Source: Haematobia irritans (Eukaryota > Arthropoda > Insecta > Diptera > Muscidae). Taken from it: DNA of 64,000 nt. The notes below the pieces were generated by a model that saw nothing but the letters and a program-made list of their open reading frames with translations, was not told where the DNA came from and made no database searches. The stretch lies in the NCBI RefSeq assembly GCF_050003625.1, contig NC_134397.1, forward strand, positions 266,842,070 to 266,906,069, written 5' to 3'. Position 1 is the stretch's first letter. The number at the start of each line of letters is the position of its first letter. The position numbers were made by a program, and so were the translations under genes. Shown here piece after piece: positions 1 through 12,251 of the stretch.

Positions 1-520
1 TGTAGTGGATTTTTGTCTAGATGCCAACCCCAACATTCAATGAAAAGCAAATCGCATAAGTTTGTTCCAAGTTTCAAAAAGTAGGGCAAGGGGGAGGTCC
101 CCCTCCCCATCCACATATGAAATCATCGGGTACCCCATATTAATTCCATAATCTTACCACATGTTCTCTGTAAATCTCAGATAATTTAAAGAATTTTAGT
201 TGTTTCACTGTGCTTTAAAAAAAAGTCGAACAAAGGGGAGGCCCCCTCCGCCGCCAAATATCGAAATAAAAAGTAGCGGATCTTTGTCTAGATGCCAACC
301 CCAATCTTCAATGAAAATTTCAAGCAAATCGGTCAACTTTGGTCCAATTTTCAAAAAGTCCGACGAAGGGGAGGTCCCCCTCCGCGACCAGGTGTCAACA
401 AATGAGGTACCCCATTTTCACCGCATGAACGTCCCCTACGATCTCTGAAAGTTTCAAGTAAATAGGTTCAGCCGTTTCGGAGCCAACTCGGAACATACAA
501 ACAAACAAATAAACAAACAT
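1..520. repeat. Dispersed repeat of unknown class, cut by window edge
   Basis: Three degenerate blocks share a phrase running from TAGATGCCAACCCCAA to a GGGGAGGTCCCC motif; two of the TAGATGCCAACC starts lie 271 bp apart (near 20 and 291). The block ends at about 470-540 with a CAGCCGTTTCGGAG phrase and an (ACAAA)n-like tail, followed by TATATATA. This kind of tail ends several insect repeat families, but I cannot assign the class. The 82-codon frame at 200-448 reads across the repeat and is not a gene. Confidence 0.5.
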
Positions 521-529
521 AGATTGAAT

Positions 530-722
530 TTTATATATATAGATTTTGGCAAAATTTTATTTCTATAGAATATTTTTTGTCAAACTTTATTTTTATGTAA
601 AATTTTGTCAAAATTTTACTTCTTTAGAAAATTTTGTCAACATTTTATATCTATAGAAATTTTGACCTAATTTTATTTCTACAGAAAATTCGGACAAAAT
701 TTTATTTCTACACAAAAAAATT
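530..722 (+). repeat. 29-bp minisatellite, short degenerate array
   Basis: About six diverged copies of a ~29-bp unit built on GTCAAAATTTTATTTC followed by TATAGAAAATTTT. The same unit recurs at 4.2-5.4, 21.2-21.5, 43.2-43.8, 45.1-45.8, 47.7-50.7 (reverse orientation) and 61.0-61.7 kb. Confidence 0.85.
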
Positions 723-1952
723 TTTGCTTTTTCCAACTTTCAAGGAGACTAATCGCTCCAAGTTCACTTCAAGATAACCTTCGATAAGAAGGGGCCCAAA
801 ATCAGTAATGGTTCTTAAAACCTTTGATGCTGTATACGACTTACAATCCAAGGTCACCATGTGACCTCGCGTGAAATTAAAGTAATCTTGGGTATTATTG
901 GGGTCAGCATTTATTCAATATTGCTTAAATATATTAGGGTAGAAAATAAAAAAAAAATCGTTCTCGTTGCATAACTCAATTGACACATTTTTGAGACGTT
1001 GCTTAGGGTTGAGTAGTAGATCATGTTTTCTTTATGTCAATTATTGAACTCGTAACTATTTGTGTTATCAGGTGGACATGTATTTGTATCTCCGAAACTT
1101 TGTTCATTACACCGCATACAAAATGTCAATTTTTGTTAATACCCTAAACTTCACTTGACAACAACTTACGAAAACTGTCTGTTATCGTTAAAGTATATAC
1201 CAGTATACTAAGATAATTTAATTTTCATTAATGTCAAAAGAGATTTCTTAACCAGTTCATTAAGATTTATTTATCCCAAACGAGGTTGGGTTACTTGTAA
1301 GGCTCCTATTCTTGGCCATCTATCTTCAATTATTTTCTCCCCTCCTAAAATACATCTCAAGTAACCAAAATGTAAACAAAAACAATGAAAAGGATACCAC
1401 TGGTGTTGGAATATCAAGTGGGACACTCACAAATAAATTACATTGTGACATAAAAAAGGACACAAAGAGGGCTTCATGGAGTTTCCAGCTTCTTTGGTTT
1501 TTTTTTGTGTTTTGGGTAAATGCTGTGAAAAATTTGTTAACTTTTAAATTAAACGACATAATATATTTTTTTTGTTTCTTCAAAACCAAATAACATCAAA
1601 CAGCGAAAACATGGAACGGAAATAATCAGAAAAAAATCCTAGATTAAGAAACATGACTGTTACCCCAAAAAATGATGGGCATTAATCAGGTGAAGCAAAT
1701 GCAAATTTAATTAAAACTAAGGCAAAATGTCAAAACAAAGTTTAACCCAAAGATTTTCATGGTTGACTCAGTCTGACGTAAAATGAAGCGAAACCGGAGG
1801 AAAAATAAAAAAATGGAAAAAACGGACATTAAATTAGTTTACGAACAAAAATTCTAGACTCTGTGTTTAGCTCTCAAACGCACACACACCCACAAACATA
1901 AGCTCCCATAGGCAATAGCATATAGACACAAATACCAACAACAAACAAAAGA
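723..1952. other. No gene seen; probable intronic sequence
   Basis: AT-rich sequence without recognisable coding or element structure. The two overlapping frames at 1312-1593 lie on opposite strands of the same low-complexity stretch and show no family motif. If the last Dop1R2 exon lies left of the window, this is intron. Confidence 0.5.
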
Positions 1953-1960
1953 ATGTAAAT

Positions 1961-2853
1961 CAGTGTTGCCAATTTGGTGCTTTTAGCACCAAATTTAGTG
2001 CTTTTTGATTTCTAAAAAGCACCAAATTGCCTTTTTGGTGCCTTTTCAAAAAAAGCACCAACTTGGTGCTTTCTGGCATTTTCATTTAGTGCTTTTGGTG
2101 CTTTTTTATTTTGAACAGTATTAAGTTTAATTGATACAAAAATGTTGATTAGACTTTCAAGAGCCGAAGAAAATTTATTGCCAAATATAGAATTTGATTG
2201 TTATGAAGTTGGTATTGATTATTTTTTAATTAATATTGTTATTTAGGGTATTCTGTAGGAAAGTCGAGCGATGAGTGTCGAATTTTTGAATTTGGTAAAG
2301 ATGTCATTAAAAACGTTTGTATTAAATCCACAAAAGCTCGCACAACTGAAATAAGCAATAGACTCCTTCCATATATTAATATTTTGAAAGTTGAAAAACA
2401 TCACTGATCAAAATGAATTGGACGAAAGCATTAAAACTGATCAAGGTGTATACTTGAATAGCGGTTCATAATGGTGAGTACTAAGTTTGAGTTTTGCCGC
2501 TAAAGTGAAAACTATATCACTAAAAATGGGCATAAAATTTTGCATATTTGCTGCAAAGTTTATTATAAATTGATGGGGAATAGCCAAAAGCAAATTTTCA
2601 CAAAGTTTGTATTCCTTAAAATGATTTATTAAAGAAAAGTAATTGTGAAAAAATGACTATTTTAGCAGCTAAACTCGATCTTAATACCCACCTTAACTTC
2701 TTGAAATTCAATTCACAATAGTTCTATAATACATCTTCCGAAGGTTTTTTTTTTTTTAGTAGAGCATTTAATTTTAGATTTTGTGGTGGAAGGTGGTATG
2801 TTAGAATTAATATTTTTTTTGTGCTTTTTGGCCTTGGGGAGTTGGCAACACTG
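1961..2853. mobile_element. hAT-type nonautonomous element, TIR CAGTGTTGCCAA, 8-bp TSD
   Basis: The element begins CAGTGTTGCCAA and ends with the exact inverse TTGGCAACACTG. It is flanked on both sides by ATGTAAAT (1953-1960 and 2854-2861). An 8-bp duplication with CAG..CTG ends is the hAT signature. The left 150 bp are packed with alternating TTGGTGCTTTT and AAAAGCACCAA motifs, giving strong folding potential. The interior (about 2140-2450) has short open stretches broken by stops that could be decayed coding sequence, but I recognise no transposase motif. Insertion appears relatively young because both ends and both target copies are exact. Confidence 0.85.
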
Positions 2854-2861
2854 ATGTAAAT

Positions 2862-3478
2862 AAGTTGTGAAGAGAGAGGTAAATATGAATTAAATAAACC
2901 ATCGTGTTCTTCCAGCGATGGACAAAGGAAATTAATAATAAAATTTACAAAATAAAGACAGCCCGAAAAAGTTGAGTATCAAAAAACCCTCTTATCGGGA
3001 CAATCAAGTATAATACATTGGGTTTAGTGAATTATCAGAATTTATTCAGATATTTGGTTGATAGTTTCGCGGCAAGTAGATGAAGATTGTGGCAGAGCAG
3101 AAACGATCGTCTATCCAATCAATTTTTTGTATACAGATCTATATTGCGACACCGGATGCAACACATATTGAATGCACGTAAAACGGCAAAAAAAAATATG
3201 TGTGAGCTATAATTACACTGAAACAAATATATATGTGATATTAAAGATTACGCAATAACATTTTAGGATGCCTAATTTATAAAATATTATGGGCAAAATT
3301 CTTAGAAAAAATTAAATTTTAATTAAAATAAAGTTAATAATCTTTTACTCAATTTTTTTTTTTAAATTGTGGACACAAAAATTGGTAATTTGCGTCCCTC
3401 CCTTAGGATATGTTTTTCAAAATTTTATTTCAAAGACGTTTCTTACTTGAAATAATTTCTACATAATAATAATTTCTA
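2862..3478. other. AT-rich sequence with degenerate MITE fragment
   Basis: No gene. From about 3215 the phrase ACTGAAACAAATATATATGTG and later TTAGGATGC resemble the ends of the CACTGAAAAA MITE family found at 15114, 37921 and 50825, so 3215-3478 is probably a decayed copy. Confidence 0.4.
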
Positions 3479-3954
3479 CACACAAAGAACATTTCATTAA
3501 CACTCAGTCATCGAAAAATTTTCATTGATATTACGAAACATTTTCATTAATAAAATTACAATATTATTACGAAACGTTACGTTAATTAACAGAAAATTCA
3601 TTATAATCAGGGCTGTGAAACCGGAGTCGGAATCTGAAGATTTTGCTGGAGTCGGAGTCGTAAAAATTTTGCTCGACTCCGGCTAAACCAAATTTTTTAA
3701 AACACTTACAGAAAAACACACAAAGAAAATTTCATTAAAACTCAGTCAACGAAAAATTTTCATTGATATAACGAAACATTTTCATTAATAAAATGACAAT
3801 ATTAGTACGAAACGTTACGTTAATTAACAGAAAATTCATTATAATCACGGCTGTGAAACCGGAGTCGGAGTCTGAAGATTTTGCTGGAGTCGGAGTCGTA
3901 AAAATTTTGCTCGACTCCGGCTAAACCAAATTTTCTAAAACACTTCGCATTTTT
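3479..3954. repeat. 238-bp tandem duplication containing a MITE/hAT junction
   Basis: The block at 3479-3716 is repeated at 3717-3954 with the same order: left half of a CACACAAAGAAA MITE, then the start of a CAGGGCTGTG element (3608; second copy 3846, where its start has mutated). Because both copies contain the same insertion junction, the duplication happened after the hAT-type element had landed in the MITE. Confidence 0.8.
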
Positions 3955-4204
3955 GTAACTAAGCAAGTTTTTACGCAAATTAGTTTCCATTGCGTTATTC
4001 ATTCGATCAATCTACAGCATGATTGTAAATGAAAATCAACTTCCAATTACGGCTTTCTTTTTATGTTTCCTAGAATGTTAGACTAGCAGATGGGCTGGAT
4101 CGATCCATTTTAATGCCCATATCAATTTATTTGAAATATTTCGAACAATCGAAATTATTTTTTTTTTTTAATTTTATTTTAAGGTCATATACATATGTGG
4201 AATA

Positions 4205-5410
4205 TTGACAGACAATTTTTTCAAAGTTGTTTTTTATAGAAAATTTTGTCAAAATATTATTTCTATAAAAAGTTTTGTCAACATTTTATTTCTATAGCAA
4301 ATTTTGTCAAAATTTTATTTCTATAAAAATTTTATTCAAAATTTCATTACTATAGAAATATTGTTTTCTGTAGAAAATTTAGTCAAAATTTTATTTCTAT
4401 AGAAAATTGAGTCAAAATTTTGTTTCTATAGAATAGTTTGCAAAATTTTATTTCTATAGAAAACTTTGCAAAATTTTGTTTGTTACACAAAATTTTTTTC
4501 AAAATTTTATTTCTATTGATAATTTTATTTCTATAAAAATTTAAGTCAAAATTTCATTTCTATAGAAAATTTTGTCAAAATTTTTTAGTAATAGATTTTT
4601 TTTAGAAAATTTGGTCAAAATTTTATTTCTATAGAAAATTTTGCCAAAATTTTATAATAATAGATTTTTTTATTAGAAAATTTGGTCAAAATTTTATTTC
4701 TATTTCTATTTTTTCAAAATTTTATTTCTGTAGAATATTTTGCAGAATTTTATTTACTAAACATTTTTCTAATATTGTATTTTTATTTATAATTTTTTCA
4801 AAATTTTATTCCTATAAGAAAAAATTTTCAAATTTTATTTCTATAGAAAATTTTTTCAAAATTTTTATTCTTACTGATGCTCACTGAAACTCACAGCTAT
4901 AAAAAATGTATTCAAAATTTTATTACTATAGAAATATTTTTTTTCTATAGAAAATTTAGTCAAAATTTTGTTTCTATATTTGTCAATTTTTTTTTTCTAT
5001 AGAAAATTTCGCTACACATTTTTTTTAATTGTATTTCTATTGATAACTTTTTTAAACGTTTTCTTTTCAATGACTCTATTAATCATGTTCCTTAATCTAA
5101 ATCTGTCCATAAAGCTCGATTAATAGTTGTAAAATTAGATATAATGCATTTAGACGATAATTGCCTGTTTCGGTATCAGGCTAACATGAAATATAACTTT
5201 TTTAAACTTTTATTTCTATAAAAAATTTTGCCAAATTTTATTTCTATAAAAATTTTATTCAAAATTGTATTTCTATATATTTGGTTAAAATTTGATTTCT
5301 ATAGAAAATTTTGCCAAAATATTATTTCTATAGGAAATTTAGTCAAAATTTAGTTTCTGTAGAAATTTTGCAAAATGTTATTTACTAGAAAAAATTTTTT
5401 CCAAAATTGT
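4205..5410 (+). repeat. 29-bp minisatellite array, degenerate
   Basis: Many diverged units of TTTGTCAAAATTTTATTTC plus TATAGAAAA, interrupted at about 4870-4900 and 5050-5200 by other AT-rich sequence, including two near-identical GATGCTCACTGAAACTCAC / GATACTCACTGC phrases. The array lies inside the hAT-type composite element. Confidence 0.85.
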
Positions 5411-5984
5411 ATGCTCACTGATACTCACTGCTAAGTCGAAAACTTGTAGAAATTACTCAAATTGTAAAACTTTTCAATGAATTAATCATAAATGCATTTT
5501 TGCGAAATTGTCTAAACTATTATAAATATTTCCCAAATATTGCTCGAGATTTTGTAGAAGACTGATTTGAGATTTTATCAAAACGTAGATCTAAATACAA
5601 AGTTGTGCAGAGTATATTATAATCGGCCCACCCGACTTGAGACTTTCCTTGCATTTTTATTTTTTGTTAAAATTGTGTTACGTCCCATAACGTTAGATTT
5701 AAATTTTAAGTACATAGATTTTGTAGAAGTATATACAATTTTGTCTAAATCGATTCAGATTCAAATTCATGCATATGGGAATATAAACCTTTATATAGCT
5801 CGCAACAAATTTAAAGGATTTAAGATAGTAACAATAATTTTGGTCCACAAATACATATACTGTTGGTATCTTCTAATATTATGATGGGTATTTATATCAT
5901 TATTTTATTTATTATACATTGCCCTAAATTTGAAATATAGAGTTCAATTGGCATCTAATTTTTTTTGCTCACATAAATAAATAC
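5411..5984. other. No gene seen
   Basis: AT-rich sequence between the minisatellite and the next element. The 105-codon frame at 5567-5884 has no recognisable motif, and its AT-driven composition (many I, Y, F, K, N) is what non-coding AT-rich DNA gives. Confidence 0.5.
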
Positions 5985-6662
5985 TAGAGGTCTGCACAAT
6001 TCCATTTGTACATGCAGAGTACACGTGTACTTGCTACATGAGTACATCTATTTGAGAGAGTCGCAAAACTATTGGTACACATTTTGATGAACACCAAAAG
6101 CCACGAGTAACTTCTTGTTGCTACTCTGATGTCATCACTACCAACAAACACATATTCCTCTTTCTTTCTTATTGAAGTGTACTCAGAGTGATCACGTCAA
6201 GTATGTTGCGAGAACAAAACTTCATAGAGTACTCCATGTACCACGTGCAGTTTCAGAAATACAAAAAAACAGTTACTCTCCATAATATATGTTTTGGTTT
6301 GTTATAAAGAACAGCAAACGTTAAGGTAAGTGTGTGACATACATAAATATATGAAATATGTGAAATACATACATATCTATGATTAATAATAATGGAAAGT
6401 TTGCTTCGCACATAACTGAGAAATACTTGTGGTACCACGTGAAGTGAAGAGAATCCATGTTGTACTTTTTCTCAAGTACTTACATTTTTATTGTTCCTTT
6501 TTTTCGGAACACATATTGTTTCGGATAAGTATTTGGTGGTATTTGACAAGCAAGTGTTCTCTTCACTTCACTACTTGCACTCTGAGAGAAAGACAGTGTA
6601 TGTACTATATTCGACAGCGAGTTGCATACATGTAGTGAAAAGTTATTCGATGCAGACCTCTA
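5985..6662. mobile_element. hAT-type nonautonomous element, TIR TAGAGGTCTGCA, 8-bp TSD
   Basis: Starts TAGAGGTCTGCA and ends with the exact inverse TGCAGACCTCTA. Both flanks read ATAAATAC (5977-5984 and 6663-6670). The interior repeats GTACACGTGTACT-like and ACATGTAG-like palindromic phrases and has no transposase. The end resembles that of the element at 32879-33726 (TAGAGGTATG), so the two belong to one group. The frames at 6253-6898 cross its boundaries and are not genes. Confidence 0.88.
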
Positions 6663-6941
6663 ATAAATACGATACTTTATATCGATCCACTTACGATACC
6701 CCCACAATAGAACTACACATTAGTGGTATTAAAATGAGATTTAGTTATATTACCCGGAGTCGACTCCGGAGTCGGAGTCGAACTGATGAAAAATGCTGGA
6801 GTCGGAGTCGAGCAAAATTGGCTCGACTTCACAGCCCTGGTTATAATAACGAAAAATTTCATTGTAGTAACGAATTTGTTTCGTTGGCTGACTTTTAACG
6901 ACACATTTCGTTAATATAACGAAACTTTTTCTATTAGTGTA

Positions 6942-7204
6942 CTTAATATGGAGTCTGAATTTGGAAAAGTAAGTTTTCGTTGACACGTTTTTAGAGGACT
7001 TTGAATGCACATGACGAAAAGAGCGGAAAAACTAATAAATTAAAATTTCTTTCTTTATTTCAAGTACGCGAAACTCAATTTTTTAAAGAGAATTGTGTCC
7101 TAAATGTATCATTACTTCAATTCTCCGTTTCGATGGCTTGGAATCAATAGCAAAATAATTAGTGTAAAGACAAAATCTTTGGAACTGGGCAAGCTTTTTT
7201 TAGT
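6942..7204. mobile_element. MITE family A fragment (right two-thirds)
   Basis: Matches the 3' part of the intact copy at 37921-38568: it shares AGAGAATTGTGTC, TTGGAATCAATA, and AAAATCTTTGGAAC before a poly-T and AGTGTA end. The left end with CACTGAAAAA is missing. It abuts a Tc1-like transposase remnant. Confidence 0.65.
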
Positions 7205-7211
7205 GTACGCG

Positions 7212-7368
7212 CAATGGCCACCAAAATCTACGGATCTCATTCCGTTGCGCCTGTGGCATGTTCAAGATGAAAATAGGAAAAATTACCTTAGAGCCAATGT
7301 GTGATGCCTTGGTCGGCAGTTTCAAAGCTATAATTCGTGGCAAAGGTAGTCGATTCGAAGAATTCTAA
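7212..7368 (+). pseudogene. Tc1-like transposase, C-terminal remnant with frameshift
   Basis: From 7212 the frame reads QWPPKSTDLIPLRLWHV, which matches the third catalytic block of Tc1-type transposases (the usual W-P-x-Q-S-P-D-L-N-P-I-E-x-L-W pattern) with decayed residues. After a stop, a shifted frame at 7327-7368 gives AIIRGKGSRFEEF and a stop, like the usual A-x-I-x-x-K-G-G-x-T-x-Y tail of this family. It is too short and broken to be active. The upstream part was lost or replaced by the MITE A fragment. Confidence 0.65.
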
Positions 7369-7462
7369 AATTTGATGTTATTTTCGATATATTATTTATT
7401 AAAAAAATTACTTTCCTGAATTATATATCAACCACCTTGCATGTTATTATACCCTTATCATA

Positions 7463-7690
7463 CACACAAAGAAAATTTCATTAAAATTGAGCCAACGAAA
7501 ATTTTTCATTGATACAACGAAACATTTTCATTAAGACAATGAAAATGTTCGTTAATAGTACGAAACGTTTCGATGACTAACAGGAAATTCGTTATAATTA
7601 CGATAAACTTCGTTATATCAATGCATTTGTTTTATTGGCTCAATTTTAATGACACATTTCATTAATATTACGAAACATTTTCTACCAGTG
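7463..7690. mobile_element. MITE family B, intact 228-bp copy with TA TSD
   Basis: Starts CACACAAAGAAAATTTCATT and ends TTTCTACCAGTG; flanked by TA at 7461-7462 and 7691-7692. The interior alternates ACGAAAC and GTTTCGTA type phrases. Same length as the copy at 17296-17523, which lies in the opposite orientation. Confidence 0.8.
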
Positions 7691-7763
7691 TAGGTTAAGT
7701 TATATACTAACTTCGTCATTCCGTTTCAAAGTGCTGAAATGCTACTATCCCGCCGCCTGTTAA

Positions 7764-9691
7764 CCCTCTAATGCCCCAATTTTTTGTCAGCTGATTTAAT
7801 ATTCAATGCTAACGACACAAAAGCAAGAAAACTAATCAAGAAACAAGTATAAACGGCCGTAAGTTCGGCCAGGCCGAATCTTATGTACCCTCCACCATGG
7901 ATTGCGTAGAAACTTCTACGAAAGACTGTTATACACAATCGAATTACTTGGGTTGTGGTATCTTAAATCGTTTTCCAAATTGTGAGTTAATCCACACGTG
8001 GTATATATTAGGCAAAAAGGTATGTAAGTCAACAAATAATAACGAATCGATATGGACTTTTGCACGGTACTTAGGGAGCCAGAATTGAAATATGGGGGTC
8101 GCTTATATTGGGTCTATATACAATTATGAACTTGATATGGACCAATTTTTGTGTGATTGGGGATCGATTTATCTGAGGGCTATATATAACTATAGACCGA
8201 TATGGACCTAGCTAGGTATGGTTGTTAACGGCCATATATTAGCACAAAGTACCAAATTTCAACTGACTCCGAGGAAATTTACTCCTCCAAGGGGCTCCAA
8301 AACCAAATCTCGGGATCGGTTTATATAGAGGCTATATATAATTATGGACTGATATCAACCAATTCATGCATGGTTGTTGGATACCATATAGTAACATCAC
8401 TTACCAAATTTCAACCGAATCCGATGAATTTTGCTCTTCCAAGGGGGTCCGGGGGTCAAATCTGAGGATCGGTTTATATGGGGGCTATACATAATTATGG
8501 ACCGATTTCGACCAATTTTTGCATGGGTGTTTGAGGCCATATATTAACACCACGTACCAAATATCAACTGAATCAGATGAATTTTGGTCTTCCAAGAGGC
8601 TCCGGAGGTCAAATCTGGCGATCGGTTTATATGGAGCTATATATAATTATGCACCGATGTGGACCAATTTTTGCATGGTCATTAGATACCATATACTAAC
8701 ACCATGTACCAAACTTCAGCACCGGATAGGATGAAATTTGCTTCTCTTAGAGGCTCCACAAGCCAAATCTGGGGATCGGTTTATATGGGGGCTATATATA
8801 ATTATGGACCGATATGGACCAATTTTTGTATGGTTGTTAAAGACCATATACTAACACCATGTACCAAATTTCAGCCGGATCGGATGAAATTTGCTTCTCT
8901 TATTGGCTCCGCAAGCCAAATCGGGGGATCGGTTTATATGGGGGCTATATATAATTATTGACCGATGTAGACCAATTTTTGCACAGTTATTAGAGACCAT
9001 ATACTAACATCATGTACCAAATTTCAGCCGGATCGGATGATATTTGCTTCTCTTAGAGACTCTGAAAGCCAAATCGGGGGATCGGTTTATATGGGGGCTA
9101 TATATAATTATGGACCGATGTGGACCAATTTTTGCATGGTTGTTAGAGACCATATACTCACACTATGTACCAAATTTAAGCCGGATCGGATGAAATTTGC
9201 TTCTCTTAGAGGGTCTGCAAGCCAAATTTGGGGGTCCGTTTATATGGGGGCTATACGTAAAAGTGGACCGATATGGCCCATTTGCAATCCCATCCGACCT
9301 ACGTCAATAACAACTACTTGTGCCAAGTTTCAAGTCGATAGCTTGTTTCGTTCGGAAGTTAGCGTGATTTCAACAGACGGACGGACGGACGGACATGCTC
9401 AGATCGACTCAGAATTTCACCACGACCCGGAATATATATACTTTATGGGGTCTTAGAGCAATATTTCGATGTGTTACAAACGGAATGACAAAGTTAATAT
9501 ACCCCCATCCTATGGTGGAGGGTATAAAAATTATACGGTAAAATTCAGTATATGCTGCAAAGGCTCTTGACCAGGTTCAACTAAGTTTTCTTTTTATTTT
9601 ATAAAGTTTTGTTGTCTTTAACACATCTGTTTTACTAAAAGCTTCCTTATTTAATAAAGACGGCCTAAAGGCGGAATTGAGCATTAGAGGG
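7764..9691. mobile_element. piggyBac-like MITE (TTAA), split by an INE-like element
   Basis: Left end CCCTCTAATGCCCC follows TTAA (7760-7763); right end GAGCATTAGAGGG precedes TTAG (9692-9695), a one-base change from TTAA. TTAA targets with short CCCT..AGGG ends are typical of the piggyBac superfamily. The interior is the INE-like element at 7843-9531 plus about 240 bp of its own sequence. A similar lone end stands at 52832. Confidence 0.65.
7843..9531 (+). mobile_element. INE-1/DINE-like element with ~153-bp internal repeats
   Basis: The left end has ACAAGTATA, then GGCCGTAAGTTCGGCC and TACCCTCCACCAT; the right end has ATGGTGGAGGGTATA, so TACCCTCCACCAT occurs in inverted orientation at both ends. 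Between them are about seven imperfect units carrying GATCGGTTTATATGGGGGCT and TATGGACCGATATGGACCA, then a GACGGACGGACGGAC block (the GTCY microsatellite) before the right end. This order (subterminal inverted repeats, internal tandem repeats, GTCY block) is the layout of Drosophila INE-1/DINE-1, which are nonautonomous Helentron-related elements. The frames over 8519-9456 are read-through of repeat units, not proteins. Confidence 0.75.
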
Positions 9692-10218
9692 TTAGAATCA
9701 CACTAACTTCCGAATGAAACAAGCTATCGACTTGAAACAAAGTGTTGAAAATTTACAAAAACAAAATTAAGTCTATAAAAATGTTGATTTCAGTTATCAT
9801 GTAAGTGTTTTTAAAAGTAGGGATAATTCGACCTGCAACAAACGATGATTGCTATCATTTCGCTTTAATACCTTATGTAGCACACATATCCATGAACAAT
9901 TCCCTTGACATTTCATTCACTTTTTTTTATTATACATAAAAATACTTCCAATCATACACACACACTTAAACACACAAACGACACAACACCATTAAAGCCA
10001 TGGTGTAGACATAGAAAGACACAAAAAACAATAACAAATAAATAAACACCAAAAAAATATATATGTCATCATCCGGAGGGGGGAGATAATATTTAAGGCG
10101 AACACAGAAACTTGAGCGGCAATAGCAATGATAACAGCATCAATAGCCTTAACAGCGTTTAAGGCAACAAAAACTCTTAGCAATGCAAGAAAAAAACTCC
10201 AAGAGAAAAGAGACTCAC
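9692..10218 (-). other. Dop1R2 intron sequence downstream of the small exon
   Basis: Sequence just beyond the splice donor at 10218 (GTGAGT on the minus strand). The first bases right of 9692 (AATCACACTAACTTCCGA) resemble the inner part of an INE-like element, so the piggyBac-like MITE probably landed in an older copy. No further exon is visible here. Confidence 0.55.
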
Positions 10219-10300
10219 CTGTGACTTTGAACGCATTGTCGGCTGGTATTTCCGTCGTATCTTCCGCGGACAGCAAACACAGAGAATCCGCACAAAAGCC
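10219..10300 (-). CDS. Dop1R2: Dopamine receptor Dop1R2, second coding exon (cytoplasmic tail)
   Basis: This 82-bp exon supplies the membrane-proximal cytoplasmic tail of the receptor. On the minus strand an acceptor (TTCATTGCAG, AG at 10302-10301) precedes it and a donor (GTGAGT from 10218) follows. Its first base completes the arginine codon split by the exon ending at 30229; it then encodes 27 residues: AFVRILCVCCPRKIRRK and then YQPTMRSKSQ. From memory of the family, the fly orthologue has nearly the same tail (AFVRLLCMCCPRKIRRKYQP). The CVCC cluster is a likely palmitoylation site forming helix 8. Coding continues beyond the donor, since the fly protein has about 29 more residues; that last exon was not found in 1-10218 and probably lies left of the window. 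The exon is too short to appear as an open frame of its own. Confidence 0.93.
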
Positions 10301-11279
<979 letters not shown>

Positions 11280-11515
11280 TTAGATTTTTAATCAATTTTA
11301 TGATTTAGTGCATTTGAATTGACCTCGAATATTGCCAAACACATTCCAGTCCCTACAAAGCACTGTGCCACTGCCTCAAACCTACACGTGCCGCTAACTC
11401 AGCATTTTTCAATTCAGTGCAAAACTGCAATATGATACCTTCCCGTGGAGACCCTGTGCACCAGACGCACTGCCAGCATTATACACCTGTGGCAAAGATA
11501 TTTGGCAGCTCTCTG

Positions 11516-12147
11516 CACTAAAAAAAAAAAAAAAATAATGTAGTGAGGCCAACGATTTCATGTCCTTTAATAATTCAGAAATATTCTTCAAAATGAATAA
11601 AATTGCCTTTAAGTTTGTTGACTTTTTGCATCTTGAATACAACGCAAAAATTCGTTCAAAATTAGGACATGTTTTTAAAAATTTTATTTTAGAGACTTTT
11701 TTGCTTGAAACATGGCATAATTTCTACTTGAAGACAAGTCTGAATTTGAAATGTTTTTTAAACAACTTTGGTAGCATTTGAAGACAAAAGTTAGAGAAAC
11801 AAATAAAAAAAAAATTGTTTCCTAGAGACAAGTACGCAAAACTCAAATTTAAAAGAGAATTGTGTCTTAAAAGTATCCTTACTTCTATAAGCGTAGTAAG
11901 GTATGTGGGGGGAGGACTTAGCCCACTCCAGAAAAAAATTAGCCCCCCTAGAATGTGAAAACCTATATATGATTTTCCAATATGTATTGTTCCTGTAGTA
12001 TAGATAGGGGGGATATAGCCTAGAAACGCTTAAAATGTCTAGAAACGGCAATGCTTAGTACAATTCTCCGCTTCTTTGGCTCGGAATCAATACCAAAATC
12101 GTTAGTTTAAATACGAAATCTTTGGAACAGGGCATGCATTTTTTTCA
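11516..12147. mobile_element. MITE family A copy with a ~165-bp insertion
   Basis: The left part starts CACTAAAAAAAAA and continues TAGTGAGGCCAACGATTTCA, as in the copy at 37921. The right part ends GGGCATGCATTTTTTTCAGT. Between the usual CCTTACTT and CAATTCTCCGCTTC phrases, sequence at about 11895-12058 is extra and holds runs of G and C; it looks like a further small insertion with weak inverted ends (AAGCGTAGTAAGG against GCTTAGTAC). I do not assign that insert. Confidence 0.6.
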
Positions 12148-12251
12148 GTTTGCCATAAACTGCACGCTTGGAGACAACTAATGGAAATACCAGAATTCAG
12201 AGTTGTTCGGTATTGGATATGGAGCAGTCTAGTTTTAATTTCATTAAATGT

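Larger units (their letters stand above)
3846..6839. mobile_element. hAT-type composite element with (GGAGTC)n arms
   Basis: Left arm CAGGGCTGTGAAACCGGAGT (cleanest at 3608 in the duplicated copy) and right arm ending CACAGCCCTG at 6839 form inverted termini rich in GGAGTC/GACTCC. The flanks ATTATAAT on the left and GTTATAAT on the right fit an 8-bp target duplication with one change. Inside lie a minisatellite array (4.2-5.4 kb) and a second hAT-type element (5985-6662). A short relative sits at 33963-34214. Confidence 0.65.
3717..6939. mobile_element. MITE of family B (TA-flanked), split by a hAT-type insertion
   Basis: The left half (3717-3845; duplicated at 3479-3607) starts CACACAAAGAAAATTTCATT and the right half (6840-6939) ends CTATTAGTG followed by TA. 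Joined, the halves match the intact 228-bp copies at 7463-7690 and 17296-17523. The interruption is the CAGGGCTGTG element. TA duplications are typical of Tc1/mariner-superfamily MITEs. Confidence 0.7.
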
